DNA from: Allohoeflea poritis
GTDB lineage: Bacteria > Pseudomonadota > Alphaproteobacteria > Rhizobiales > Rhizobiaceae
Direction of reading: 5' to 3'
Assembly (NCBI RefSeq): GCF_027889715.1
Contig: NZ_JAPJZH010000002.1
Coordinates: 62,001 to 126,000, forward strand
DNA: 64,000 bases
Shown: one piece after another, positions 26,138 through 34,475 of the stretch
How the letters are laid out: the number at the start of each line of letters is the position of its first letter
Numbering within the stretch: the first letter of the stretch is position 1
Position numbers and translations under genes: made by a program
The notes under the pieces: generated by a model
The model's input: the letters and a program-made list of their open reading frames with translations, nothing else
Told to the model about the DNA's origin: nothing
Databases searched by the model: none

Positions 26138-27697
26138 TTGGACACGACACCGGAGCACAGCACGTCCGCGGCCCGTCTGTGGCGGCACGCAGAAGAGCGG
26201 CCGGAGGCCCTTGCCGTATGCGACGGGCGCGTGTCGCTGAGCTACCGGGCGCTCTGCACCGAAATCGACCGGCTCGCCGCGCTGCTGTCGCGTTACGGCG
26301 TCGGACCAGAAAGCCGTGTGCTGTTTCTGCCCGACGTCTGCGTCGAATCGGTTATCGCCTATTGGGCACTAAGGACCATTGATGCCGTTGTCATTGTCGG
26401 CGACCCGGGCAGCCGCACCCAGGAGCGTGCCCACTATATCGAGCGAACGGGCGCGAGCCACGCGCTCGTCGGCTGTCGTGCGGCGGAAACTGACACGCCC
26501 TCGGCCTTCTGCTTTCATCTCGCACCCGGTGTCGCCGGTGTGCGCCAGTGGGGGCCGGAACGGACGGAGCCGCCGGTGCCAATGGCGATCAACGACGAAA
26601 ATGGCAGCCGTCCGGCCGTCATTCTGTTCAGTTCGGGCACGACGGGGCAGCCAAAGGCCATCGTCCACACCGCGGCGACAATTGATGCCTTGCACCGGAC
26701 TCTGCTCGCCACCTGGCGGCTTTCACCGGCAGACCGTGTTCTTGCCGCGCTGCCTTTTCACACGATCTACGGATTGCTGTTCAGTGCCGGATCGGCGCTC
26801 TATGCCGGTGCCGCACTGGTCCTGCTTGAGCGGTTCAAGCCGCGTGATGCGCTGCTCGCGATCGAGACGCATCAAGTGACGACAGCCGCATTTGTTCCGG
26901 CCATGGCGCTGATGATCCTCAATCTGGACGACCGGGACGCCTTCGATCTGTCATCGCTGCGCGCGCTCTACACGGCGTCCGCACCGATCAGCGAGCATGA
27001 CATCGCGCGCTTCGAGGCCTATAGCGGCGCGCCACTGATCAGCAATTATGGCCTGACGGAAATTCCAGGCGCGGCCGTTGAGCGGGCGGATACACTGCAT
27101 CATCCCGGATCTGTCGGACAATTGTCTCCCGGTTTCGAGGCGGTGGCCCGCGATGGCAATGGCATGCCGTTGCCGTCCGGCAAGACCGGTGAAATCACCT
27201 TGCGCGGCCCGACGCTGATGGCGGGTTATCTGGACGATCCAGAGCAAACCGCCCGGCGCGTGCGCGACGGCTGGATTTACACCCAGGATATCGGCCATGT
27301 GGATGCCGACGGACGCGTCTTCCTGTCCGGGCGCATGTCCGACATGATCATCCGCGGCGGCCTCAACATCTCGCCGCTCGAGATCGAGGCAGTGCTGTCG
27401 AGCCATGACGCGGTCTCCGAGGCCGCCGTGGTCGGAGCGCCCGATCGGGTTCTCGGTCAGGTCGTCGTCGCCTGTATCGTCCCCTCGCCCGCGGCCGACC
27501 GGTCGACGATTTTCGACACGTTGATGACCCATTGCCGGCAATTCCTGTCCGCGCCCAAGGTGCCCGTCGCGATCCATCTGTTGGACGCCCTGCCACGCAA
27601 TGCGGGCGGAAAGGTTTTGCGAAAGGAGTTGGCGCAGCGGTTGGAAGTTCAGCCGGCCGACAGCCAGACGATGAACCGGAGAGAGATGAGGCCCTGA
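26138..27697 (+). CDS. AMP-dependent acyl-CoA synthetase/ligase
   Basis: A 519-residue ANL enzyme that activates a carboxylic acid to its CoA thioester. A3 motif VILFSSGTTGQPKAIVH; A5 NYGLTEIPGAAVE; A8 SGRMSDMIIRGGLNISPLEI; A10 with the catalytic Lys in PRNAGGKVLRKEL. Length and motifs suit a medium-chain or aryl/unsaturated acid ligase. The start is a TTG at 26138, with GAG six bases upstream; no ATG or GTG precedes the conserved domain. Its stop overlaps the next ATG (TGATGA), so it is coupled with the enoyl-CoA hydratase and the two MaoC-type genes. It is transcribed away from element C. Confidence 0.83.
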   Translation: MDTTPEHSTSAARLWRHAEERPEALAVCDGRVSLSYRALCTEIDRLAALLSRYGVGPESRVLFLPDVCVESVIAYWALRTIDAVVIVGDPGSRTQERAHYIERTGASHALVGCRAAETDTPSAFCFHLAPGVAGVRQWGPERTEPPVPMAINDENGSRPAVILFSSGTTGQPKAIVHTAATIDALHRTLLATWRLSPADRVLAALPFHTIYGLLFSAGSALYAGAALVLLERFKPRDALLAIETHQVTTAAFVPAMALMILNLDDRDAFDLSSLRALYTASAPISEHDIARFEAYSGAPLISNYGLTEIPGAAVERADTLHHPGSVGQLSPGFEAVARDGNGMPLPSGKTGEITLRGPTLMAGYLDDPEQTARRVRDGWIYTQDIGHVDADGRVFLSGRMSDMIIRGGLNISPLEIEAVLSSHDAVSEAAVVGAPDRVLGQVVVACIVPSPAADRSTIFDTLMTHCRQFLSAPKVPVAIHLLDALPRNAGGKVLRKELAQRLEVQPADSQTMNRREMRP

Positions 27698-28491
27698 TGA
27701 CCGACGGAAAGATCAAGACCAGCAGCCCTCGGGACGGCGTCCTGATGATCGTCATGGAGCGGCCCGAGAAACGCAACGCGCTGACGCCGGACATGATCAC
27801 TGCCCTGCATGACGCGTTCGACCGTGCCGATGCCGACCACGATACGCGCGTCATTGTTCTGACCGGAGCAGGCGACACGGCATTTTGTGCCGGCCATGAC
27901 ATCAAGGCGATCGAACCGGGCGATCTCGGCCACCTCTATGAAGAAGAGCATATGCGGGTGTTCCTGCGACCGCGCGACACGATGAAACCGGTGATCGCCG
28001 CCATAAACGGTTCGGCCTATGCCGGCGGCTTTTGCCTGGCAATCGCCAGCGACATCCGTCTGGCAACGCCCAAGGCGACATTTGCAGTGCCGGGGGCTCG
28101 GCTCGGCATCGTTCCGATTGCAGGGCAATCGTCGCGCCTGCCGCATTTGCTGCCTGCCGCGATCGTCAACGAGATGGTCATGACCGGTGCGCCGCTGACC
28201 AGCAGCCGGGCGCATCACTTCGGCTTTGTCAACGAGGTGGTCGCAGGCGACGAACTGGTCGACCGCGCGCTGGCCATGGCGGCCACGATGACCAAGCTGT
28301 CGCCGTTCGCCCTTCAATCCTACAAGCGCATCGCGCAGACCACGCTTTACGGCAGCGTGTCCGAGGCCGACGCGATGGAATACTGGCTGGCAATGGCGGC
28401 GGGACAGGGCGCGGATGTCCGCGAGGGCCTTGCCGCCTTCGCCGAACGCCGCGAACCGCGGTTCACCGGTGCAAGGAACACGCCTTCATGA
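27697..28491 (+). CDS. Enoyl-CoA hydratase/isomerase family protein
   Basis: A 264-residue crotonase-fold enzyme. The first oxyanion segment is LTGAGDTAFCAGHDI (around residues 55-69) and the second is NGSAYAGGFCLAIASDIRLA. The acid/base position follows in GARLGIVPIAGQ, where the usual first Glu is not obvious, so isomerase, hydrolase or thioesterase activity is possible instead of hydration. The start ATG overlaps the ligase stop, and the stop overlaps the next ATG (ATGA). It should act on the CoA ester made by the ligase. Confidence 0.85.
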   Translation: MTDGKIKTSSPRDGVLMIVMERPEKRNALTPDMITALHDAFDRADADHDTRVIVLTGAGDTAFCAGHDIKAIEPGDLGHLYEEEHMRVFLRPRDTMKPVIAAINGSAYAGGFCLAIASDIRLATPKATFAVPGARLGIVPIAGQSSRLPHLLPAAIVNEMVMTGAPLTSSRAHHFGFVNEVVAGDELVDRALAMAATMTKLSPFALQSYKRIAQTTLYGSVSEADAMEYWLAMAAGQGADVREGLAAFAERREPRFTGARNTPS

Positions 28492-28961
28492 CGCTGCTCA
28501 CACCGGACATTCTGGCCTGGGTCGGCCGGGCAATCGAGTTCGAAAGCGATCCCATATCAGTCAGCGAAGCTCGGCGTTTCATTGCCGCCTCGGGAGACGA
28601 CAATCCGCTCTATGCGATCCCGGACAATCCGGGCGACGGGACAACCGTTGAGGTTCCGCCGATGCTCTACTATGGGGCAACGCGGCCATTCGTTGCGGCC
28701 TCGGCCATGGCGGAAGACGGCACCGTCCACGAACACCGGCCGATGATCGGCACCGGTCAGACAATGGGTGGCAGCGTCGAGATGGAATGGCTGCGCCCCT
28801 TGCGGGTTGGCGACCGTTTGAGCGGGACCCGCACGCTCAAATCACTGACGGAGAAACAAGGCAGGACACGACACTTTGTCATTGCCGAATGGGTCACCGA
28901 ATATCGTGATCAGGCGGGTGATCCGGTCGTGCGGGAGCGATATGAACAGCTACTATTCTGA
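28488..28961 (+). CDS. MaoC-like N-terminal (hot-dog) dehydratase subunit
   Basis: A 157-residue hot-dog protein of the FAS1-like dehydratase (MaoC_dehydrat_N) type. ARRFIAASGDDNPLYAIPD resembles the hydratase-2 motif, but the catalytic His place is taken by Tyr, as is usual in the non-catalytic N-terminal half. VPPMLYYGAT and EMEWLRPLRVGDRL follow. The gene overlaps its neighbours on both sides (ATGA with the hydratase; 20 bases with the next gene). With the following subunit it probably forms a heterodimeric (R)-specific enoyl-CoA hydratase. Confidence 0.8.
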   Translation: MTLLTPDILAWVGRAIEFESDPISVSEARRFIAASGDDNPLYAIPDNPGDGTTVEVPPMLYYGATRPFVAASAMAEDGTVHEHRPMIGTGQTMGGSVEMEWLRPLRVGDRLSGTRTLKSLTEKQGRTRHFVIAEWVTEYRDQAGDPVVRERYEQLLF

Positions 28962-29400
28962 ACCCGCGCTATCAGTCGGTACAGCCGCGGCCGGTGATCG
29001 GCTGGCGCCGCTCGTCAAGCGGCCGACACAGGTTGACGTGGTGCTGTTTTGTGCGGCGATCCGCAATTTTCACCGCTTCCATTACGATCAGGACTACACG
29101 CGCGCGCAAGGCATGAACGACTTGATCGTTCCGGGCTTCATGATGGGCAATTGGTGCCTGGAAGCCGCCTCGCGCGCCTTTGGCGAACCGGTTCACATCC
29201 GCCGCCTGACGTTCAAGAACACGGCGGCCGCACCGATTGGCGGCAGCTATGCGATTCATGGACACGTGGTTTCGGTCGAAACGAACGAGGCTGCAGGGCG
29301 CATCGTCCATTGTGGCTTTGAGGTGATTGGAGGTGGTGACCGGCCCGTGACGACGGGCACGGCTGCCCTTGTGTCGACGGCATCCGGGCATTCGCGCTGA
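28942..29400 (+). CDS. MaoC-family dehydratase/(R)-enoyl-CoA hydratase subunit
   Basis: A 152-residue hot-dog protein. FHRFHYDQDYTRAQGMNDLI followed by VPGFMMGNW is the catalytic MaoC segment, with Asp and His-type residues ahead of the central helix. GGGAG lies 5 bases before the ATG at 28942, inside the preceding gene, so I rejected a longer frame starting at 28876. Fused versions of this pair hydrate mesaconyl-CoA or 2-enoyl-CoA esters. It ends the four-gene CoA operon and is convergent with the Zn-alcohol dehydrogenase gene. Confidence 0.8.
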   Translation: MNSYYSEPALSVGTAAAGDRLAPLVKRPTQVDVVLFCAAIRNFHRFHYDQDYTRAQGMNDLIVPGFMMGNWCLEAASRAFGEPVHIRRLTFKNTAAAPIGGSYAIHGHVVSVETNEAAGRIVHCGFEVIGGGDRPVTTGTAALVSTASGHSR

Positions 29401-29442
29401 CGGAACACTTGCAGCAAGGACGACGCGGGTTGTTTTGCCGCC

Positions 29443-30435
29443 CTAAGCGCTTGGCTTCAGGATGATCTTCGGCGCTTGCGCACGACCGGCCAGGATGTCG
29501 TCGAAAGCCGATTGCCCCTCACCGAGCGGCCGCTTTTCGGTCCAGTCGAGCGGACCCAGACGGCCATCGCAGATCGCTTGCGCCGTCTCCCTGAAATCCT
29601 GTTTTGTGTAGGTGTAGGTGCCGATAAATGTGATTTCCTGAAGCGTCATGCGGCGGAAATCGGCATCGCCCGCGCCACCGCCAAGCCCGATATGCATGAT
29701 CACGCCGCCCGGACGGACGAGCGCAATCGCCTGTGAACGCGTCGCGGCGTATCCGACAGCATCAATGACCAGATCGAATTGATCGCTGCCGATTTCCTCC
29801 GGGGCAATGGCCTTCAGCCCGCACCTGTCGGAGAGATAATCGCGCCTTTCGGCGTTGGGTTCGGACAGGATGATATTGTCCGCTCCGGCGGCTATCAGGC
29901 TGAGCGCCACGCCGACACCAATAGCGCCACCCCCGATAACAAGCACGCGCGCCTCTTCCAGCGCGCCGAACATCGCCCGCCGGGCGAGCCGCACCGCGTG
30001 CCAGCCGCAGGCGATCGGCTCCGCCAGCACGGCGACGTCAAAGGAAACATGATCGGGAATCTCGAAAAGATTGGAGGGCGGCACGCAGATCATCTGCGCG
30101 AACGCGCCCTCGCGCGGTTTCATCGAAAGGATCTGCCGGTCCGGGCAGATATTTTCCCGGCCCGACCGGCAGGCCGCACAGACACCGCAGCTCACCAGCG
30201 GATTGACTGTCACCCGTTTGCCGGCCAACGGACCGGTCTTGACGACACCCGCCGGCTCATGGCCGAGGATTAACGGCGGCGGCCGGCGCTCGTCGTGGCC
30301 AAGGAAGGCATGCATGTCCGAGCCGCAGATTCCAACGCTTTCAACGGCAACCATGACGTCCCCCTCATGGGGCTCAGGCTGCGCGACATCCATGAATGCC
30401 AGGCGTTTTTCACCCTGGTAAACCAGCGCCTTCAT
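29443..30435 (-). CDS. hpsP: Zn-dependent alcohol dehydrogenase, HpsP-like (DHPS 2-dehydrogenase)
   Basis: A 330-residue medium-chain dehydrogenase. Catalytic Zn ligands: Cys in GICGSDMHAF and HE in LILGHEPAGVV. The structural Zn lobe is CGVCAACRSGRENIC. The NAD Rossmann motif is VLVIGGGAIGVGVALSLIAAG. It overlaps the SDR gene by ATGA and ends the minus-strand operon that starts near the LacI operators. In known DHPS degradation, HpsO (SDR) and HpsP (Zn-ADH) interconvert the DHPS enantiomers through the 2-keto form so that HpsN can finish the oxidation. The gene name rests on this context; the protein alone could be another sugar-alcohol dehydrogenase. Confidence 0.65.
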   Translation of the reverse strand: MKALVYQGEKRLAFMDVAQPEPHEGDVMVAVESVGICGSDMHAFLGHDERRPPPLILGHEPAGVVKTGPLAGKRVTVNPLVSCGVCAACRSGRENICPDRQILSMKPREGAFAQMICVPPSNLFEIPDHVSFDVAVLAEPIACGWHAVRLARRAMFGALEEARVLVIGGGAIGVGVALSLIAAGADNIILSEPNAERRDYLSDRCGLKAIAPEEIGSDQFDLVIDAVGYAATRSQAIALVRPGGVIMHIGLGGGAGDADFRRMTLQEITFIGTYTYTKQDFRETAQAICDGRLGPLDWTEKRPLGEGQSAFDDILAGRAQAPKIILKPSA

Positions 30436-31208
30436 TTCGCGGTAAATCCCCCATCGACCATCAGCACCTGACCGGTAACATAGCGGGACGCGTCGGAGCA
30501 AAGGAACAGGATCGGACCGTCAATGTCCTCCGGCTCGCCGTTTCTGCCGATACATGTTTGCTGCGCGTTGCGCTCGGCCCGTTGCGGGCCCTCGAACACG
30601 GCGGCCGTCAGCTCGGTCCGGAAGAAGCCCGGACCGATTGCATTGACATTGATGCCGTATCGCGACCAGTCCTCGGCCATCGCCCGTGTCAGTTGACCGA
30701 TGGCGGCCTTCGACGCGCCATAAGCAATCCCGCCCGGGAAGGCCCGCGTCGTCTGCAGCGAAGCAAAATTGACGATCCTTCCCCAGCCTTTTTCTTTCAT
30801 GGCCGGCGCCAGCGCCTGGCTCAGGAAAAATGGAATCGCCAGATTAAGATCAAGCGTCCTGTCCCAGCCCTCCACCGTAACCTCGTCCGCTGTCTGACGC
30901 GTGTTGATCCCGGCGGCATTGATCAGAATATCGGGCGCACCGAACGGTTCGCTCACCGCCTGCGCCAGATCGCCGATCCCGTCGCGCCGCGCAAGGTCGA
31001 AGGGCACAATCGCCGTCTCGCCCTGCGCCCGCGCCTTCCAGTCCTCGAGCTGTTCGCGCCGCCGCGCAACACCGACCACATGCGCCCCGGCGGCAGCCAA
31101 TGTCTCAGCGGCCCGGCGACCCAGTCCCGAACTGGCTCCGGTCACGCAGGCGACCCTGCCCTTCAGGTCAAGGAGTTCCGAAAAACCGCCCGCCATTGCA
31201 TCATCCAT
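30432..31208 (-). CDS. hpsO: SDR oxidoreductase, HpsO-like (DHPS 2-dehydrogenase)
   Basis: A 258-residue classical SDR: cofactor loop TGASSGLGRRAAE (about residues 24-36), NAAG, catalytic Ser in VNFASLQTT and Tyr/Lys in YGASKAAIG, ending YVTGQVLMVDGGF. The start ATG at 31208 overlaps the end of the HisD-like gene, and its own stop overlaps the next ATG, so three dehydrogenases are translationally coupled. A second in-frame ATG at 31196 is also possible. The combination with a HisD-like dehydrogenase, a Zn-ADH and a TRAP transporter is the known hpsN-O-P arrangement. The substrate assignment is inferred from that. Confidence 0.65.
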   Translation of the reverse strand: MDDAMAGGFSELLDLKGRVACVTGASSGLGRRAAETLAAAGAHVVGVARRREQLEDWKARAQGETAIVPFDLARRDGIGDLAQAVSEPFGAPDILINAAGINTRQTADEVTVEGWDRTLDLNLAIPFFLSQALAPAMKEKGWGRIVNFASLQTTRAFPGGIAYGASKAAIGQLTRAMAEDWSRYGINVNAIGPGFFRTELTAAVFEGPQRAERNAQQTCIGRNGEPEDIDGPILFLCSDASRYVTGQVLMVDGGFTAK

Positions 31209-32508
31209 GCGCCGACAGATCGAAATTCTCGTCCGGGAAATATTTCCGCAGGCGAATATCCGCAGTCCGCGCGTGGCCTTCCATGCCCTCAAGGCGCGAG
31301 ATGCGGGCCGTTGCCTCGGCGACAGGCTTCGCGCCCTCGCGCGTTGCCCTCTGCCAGGTGACGATCTTCATGTATTTGTGCACGGAAAGGCCGCCGGTAT
31401 AGCTGGCTGCACCCGATGTCGGCAGCACATGGTTTGTGCCCGAGGCCTTGTCACCGAAGGCAACCGTCGTCTCCTCGCCCAGGAAGAGCGAACCATAGCA
31501 CTGCAGCCGGTCCAGCCACCAGGGCAGATCCTGCGCCTGCACCGTAAGGTGCTCGGGCGCGTATTCGTCCGACGTCTGCGCCATCTCCTCGCGATCGCCG
31601 CAAAGGATCACTTCGGCATAGTCCCGCCATGCCGCTTCGGCGTTCCGGCTGTTCGTTTCCGGCAGATCCGCGATCAGTTGCGGTACAAGCTCCATGACCT
31701 TGTCGGCCAGACCCTTGTCATCCGTGACCAGCCAGACGGGTGAATTGTAGCCGTGCTCGGCCTGGCCGACGAGATCGGCGGCCACGATGGCGGCATCGGC
31801 GGTTCCGTCCGCGATGATCAGGCTGTCCGTCGGACCGGCGAACATGTCGATCCCCACCCGGCCGAACAGGATACGTTTTGCCTCCGCGACAAACTGGTTT
31901 CCGGGGCCCACCAGTATATCGGCCTTGGGCAGGCCGAAGAGGCCGAAGGTCATCGCCGCCACGCCCTGTACGCCGCCCATGGCCAGGATCGTGTCGGCGC
32001 CGCACAGATCGGCGGTATAGACGATCGCCGGCGCGACACCGATGCCCGGACGCGGCGGGGAGCAGGCAACAATGTGCTTGCAGCCCGCCACCTTGGCGGT
32101 CGTCACCGTCATGATCGCCGACGCGATGTGGCTGTAGCGCCCGCCCGGCACGTAGCAGCCGGCCGCGCCGCACGGGATGCTTTTCTGACCGGCAACCAGT
32201 CCCGGAACGATCTCGACCTCGATGTCCTTCAGCGTCTCCCGCTGCGCTTCGGCAAAGCGTCGAACATTGTCGTGCGCAAAGCGGATATCGTCCTTGAGCT
32301 TTTCCGGAACCTGCGCCGAAACGGCCTCGATCTCGTCACGGCCAAGAACGACATTGCCCTCGTACTTGTCGAACTTTGCCGCATATTCGAGCGCCTTTTC
32401 ATCCCCGCCCACCTCAATGGCATGGAGGATCTCCTGCACCGTGGCGCGCACGTCCGTGGTGTCGCTGGTCGATGTGAGCGTTGCCTTTTTGAGGTAAGTA
32501 CGGGGCAT
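31201..32508 (-). CDS. hpsN: HisD-family dehydrogenase, HpsN-like (sulfopropanediol 3-dehydrogenase)
   Basis: A 435-residue member of the histidinol dehydrogenase family, which does two-step NAD-linked alcohol-to-carboxylate oxidation with a Zn ion. Family segments: PCGAAGCYVPGGRYSHIASA, the loop GPGNQFVAEAKRIL, MFAGPTDSLIIADGTAD, then VGQAEHGYNSPVWLVT. It is not near other histidine genes. It lies 9 bases after a TRAP permease gene and is followed by HpsO- and HpsP-like genes. In this setting it most likely oxidises (R)-2,3-dihydroxypropane-1-sulfonate to sulfolactate in the cytoplasm. A true HisD role is less likely, given the operon. Confidence 0.75.
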   Translation of the reverse strand: MPRTYLKKATLTSTSDTTDVRATVQEILHAIEVGGDEKALEYAAKFDKYEGNVVLGRDEIEAVSAQVPEKLKDDIRFAHDNVRRFAEAQRETLKDIEVEIVPGLVAGQKSIPCGAAGCYVPGGRYSHIASAIMTVTTAKVAGCKHIVACSPPRPGIGVAPAIVYTADLCGADTILAMGGVQGVAAMTFGLFGLPKADILVGPGNQFVAEAKRILFGRVGIDMFAGPTDSLIIADGTADAAIVAADLVGQAEHGYNSPVWLVTDDKGLADKVMELVPQLIADLPETNSRNAEAAWRDYAEVILCGDREEMAQTSDEYAPEHLTVQAQDLPWWLDRLQCYGSLFLGEETTVAFGDKASGTNHVLPTSGAASYTGGLSVHKYMKIVTWQRATREGAKPVAEATARISRLEGMEGHARTADIRLRKYFPDENFDLSAHG

Positions 32509-32517
32509 GAAAGGGTC

Positions 32518-33846
32518 CTACTTGTAAATGTCTGGAAGCAAAGTTGTCGAGATCTCGGGAATATAGGCGATAAACAGCACCACGATCAGCATAAAGAATA
32601 CGAACGGCACGGCCCGCGCCGCGATCTTCAGGATCGATTCCCCTGTGAGACCGGAAACAACGAACAGATTAAGCCCGAGAGGCGGCGTGATAAAGCCGAC
32701 TCCGAGGGCGGTGATCATCATGATGCAAAACTGAATCTCGTTCATGCCGATATTGTCGGCAAGCGGCTTGAGTATAGGCGCAAGGATCACGATGTTGGGG
32801 GTCGTCTCCATCACGCAGCCGGCCGCAATCAGAATCAGGATCATCATCAGGATCAGGACCGCCGGGTTTTCACTGACGCCGGTCGCAGCGGCAACGAAGC
32901 CTTGCGGAACGCCCATGATGGCGAGCGCCTGCGCAAGCGGCAGCGAAAACGCGATGATGGGCAGGATGACACCGTTCACCTTTGCCGATCCGATCAGCAT
33001 CGCCGGAAAGTCCGACAGCTTCAGTGTTCCGAGTATAAAACCCATGACAATGGTGACGATAACCGCTGTTGCGCCGGCTTCCGTCGGCGTCAACCGCCCG
33101 GAGAAAATGCCGTAGAAGATGATGCCGGGCACCAGGAAGGCATACCAGCCAGATTTCAGTGTCCGCAGCAGGTTCCCCAACCATTCGCCGAACGTCATCG
33201 GATCTCCACCCTCATAGGAATAGATCCGGTTGACGACGACATTGGTGATCAGGATCGATACGAGGATCGCAAGGCCCGGTATCACCGCCGCGAGGAACAG
33301 CGTCGATGCCGATATGCCCAGCACCAGCCCGATGATGATATAGGCGATCGACGGCGGAATGAGGATGCCGGTACAGGCACCCGCCGCGACGAGCGCGCAG
33401 GCGTAGGGGCGCGGGTAGCCGCTCTCGACAAGACGATCGATCGTCATGCGCCCGACCGCCGCGGCGCCCGCCGCATCCGACCCCGAGATCGCCGCGAACA
33501 TGCCGCAGACCAGAACGGTCGCCGAACCGAAACCGCCCTTGGTCCAGCAGGTCAGCGCCTCCGCCACATCGAGGAACTTGCGGCTGAGCCCGGTGCGCAC
33601 CAGGACGTCGCCCGTCAGGATGAAAAGCGGAATGGCCGTCAACGCGAATGCATCGATGCCGTCAAACAGCGACTCGCCGACGAGCGACAGCGGCAACGCG
33701 CCAGACATCAGCAGCATCAGCACAGCCGCCGATCCGATAGCAGCCCAGACCGGCACCGCAAGCGCGCACAGTGCCACGAATACGAGGACCGGAAGATAGA
33801 ATTCCCATCCGAGTTCAACGGTGTTCAATTGCTGGTTCCACAACAT
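32518..33846 (-). CDS. TRAP transporter large permease (DctM-like; HpsM candidate)
   Basis: A 442-residue multi-pass membrane protein of the TRAP DctM family with about 12 hydrophobic segments. Landmarks: WAAIGSAAVLMLLMSGALPL near the N-terminus, FILTGDVLVRTGLSRKFLDV, AISGSDAAGAAAVGRMTIDR, GILIPPSIAYIIIGLVLGIS, and the C-terminal MITALGVGFITPPLGLNLFV. It couples the ion gradient to uptake of the ligand brought by DctP. The ATG at 33846 has GAGGGG upstream. It is 9 bases from hpsN and 10 from the small permease gene. Confidence 0.92.
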   Translation of the reverse strand: MLWNQQLNTVELGWEFYLPVLVFVALCALAVPVWAAIGSAAVLMLLMSGALPLSLVGESLFDGIDAFALTAIPLFILTGDVLVRTGLSRKFLDVAEALTCWTKGGFGSATVLVCGMFAAISGSDAAGAAAVGRMTIDRLVESGYPRPYACALVAAGACTGILIPPSIAYIIIGLVLGISASTLFLAAVIPGLAILVSILITNVVVNRIYSYEGGDPMTFGEWLGNLLRTLKSGWYAFLVPGIIFYGIFSGRLTPTEAGATAVIVTIVMGFILGTLKLSDFPAMLIGSAKVNGVILPIIAFSLPLAQALAIMGVPQGFVAAATGVSENPAVLILMMILILIAAGCVMETTPNIVILAPILKPLADNIGMNEIQFCIMMITALGVGFITPPLGLNLFVVSGLTGESILKIAARAVPFVFFMLIVVLFIAYIPEISTTLLPDIYK

Positions 33847-33856
33847 GGCGCGCCCC

Positions 33857-34363
33857 TCAATCGAACATCTTGTTGCCTTCGAAGACCGGCTCGCCGGTCC
33901 GCAAGGCATGTATGTCGTCCAGGAAGGACTGGATGAGCCGAATGATCATCAGCGTGAAACCGATGGGGACGGCCATGAGAAACCAAACCATGGATACCCG
34001 CAGGCCGTGGCTCACCGAGCCGAATTTCCAGGAAACCGTGACGGTCTCGAACGACCAGTAAAGGGCGATGAGGGCAACGACGAACATGACGAGGTCGCCG
34101 AAGATATAGACCAGCGCCTTGGCGCGCGGCCCGAGATAGTGAAGGATGACGTCGATGCGAATATGGGCGCGCTCGCGCACCGCGGAAGCGGCGCCGATCC
34201 ATGCCAGATAGATGAACGAGTAGCGGACAATCTCCTCGCCCCAGATGGACGAGTAGGCAAAGACCTCGCGGCGGATCACCTCGATCGCCATGGTGACCAC
34301 GAGCATGACGTAGAAGACGAGCAGCGCCCATCGTTCCGCGTTCTGGTTCAGTGTCTTAAGCAT
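33857..34363 (-). CDS. TRAP transporter small permease (DctQ-like; HpsL candidate)
   Basis: A 168-residue protein with four hydrophobic segments: ALLVFYVMLVVTMAIEVI, YSFIYLAWIGAASAV, LVYIFGDLVMFVVALIALYW and VSMVWFLMAVPIGFTLMII. The EEIVRYSFIYLAWIGAASAV block with a conserved Trp-Ile-Gly is typical of DctQ. It pairs with the large permease encoded immediately downstream. A strong hairpin lies between it and the binding-protein gene upstream. Confidence 0.9.
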   Translation of the reverse strand: MLKTLNQNAERWALLVFYVMLVVTMAIEVIRREVFAYSSIWGEEIVRYSFIYLAWIGAASAVRERAHIRIDVILHYLGPRAKALVYIFGDLVMFVVALIALYWSFETVTVSWKFGSVSHGLRVSMVWFLMAVPIGFTLMIIRLIQSFLDDIHALRTGEPVFEGNKMFD

Positions 34364-34438
34364 CTTCGATCCCTCACCGGCGCGACGCGAACCCTCGCCG
34401 ACCCTGCGGCGGGCTCGCTATCGCGGAATGGGGTGGTC

Positions 34439-34460
34439 GCCGGCGCCACGCGGCGCCGGC
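34439..34460. promoter_or_regulatory. 9-bp GC hairpin between TRAP binding-protein and permease genes
   Basis: GCCGGCGCC (34439-34447) pairs exactly with GGCGCCGGC (34452-34460) around ACGC. It sits 15 bases after the dctP-like stop in a 112-base gap. There is no T-tract. It probably gives partial termination or 3'-end protection, raising binding-protein output relative to the permeases. Confidence 0.6.
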
Positions 34461-34475
34461 AATGGAAGGTCACGA

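Noticed and set aside
31201-32508. Histidine biosynthesis hisD
   Set aside because: The HisD-family fold is present, but it is embedded in a TRAP/SDR/Zn-ADH operon under a LacI regulator, which fits HpsN better.
31753-33936. 727-residue plus-strand frame over hpsN and the TRAP permease
   Set aside because: His/Arg/Asp-rich shadow spanning two well-supported genes on the other strand.
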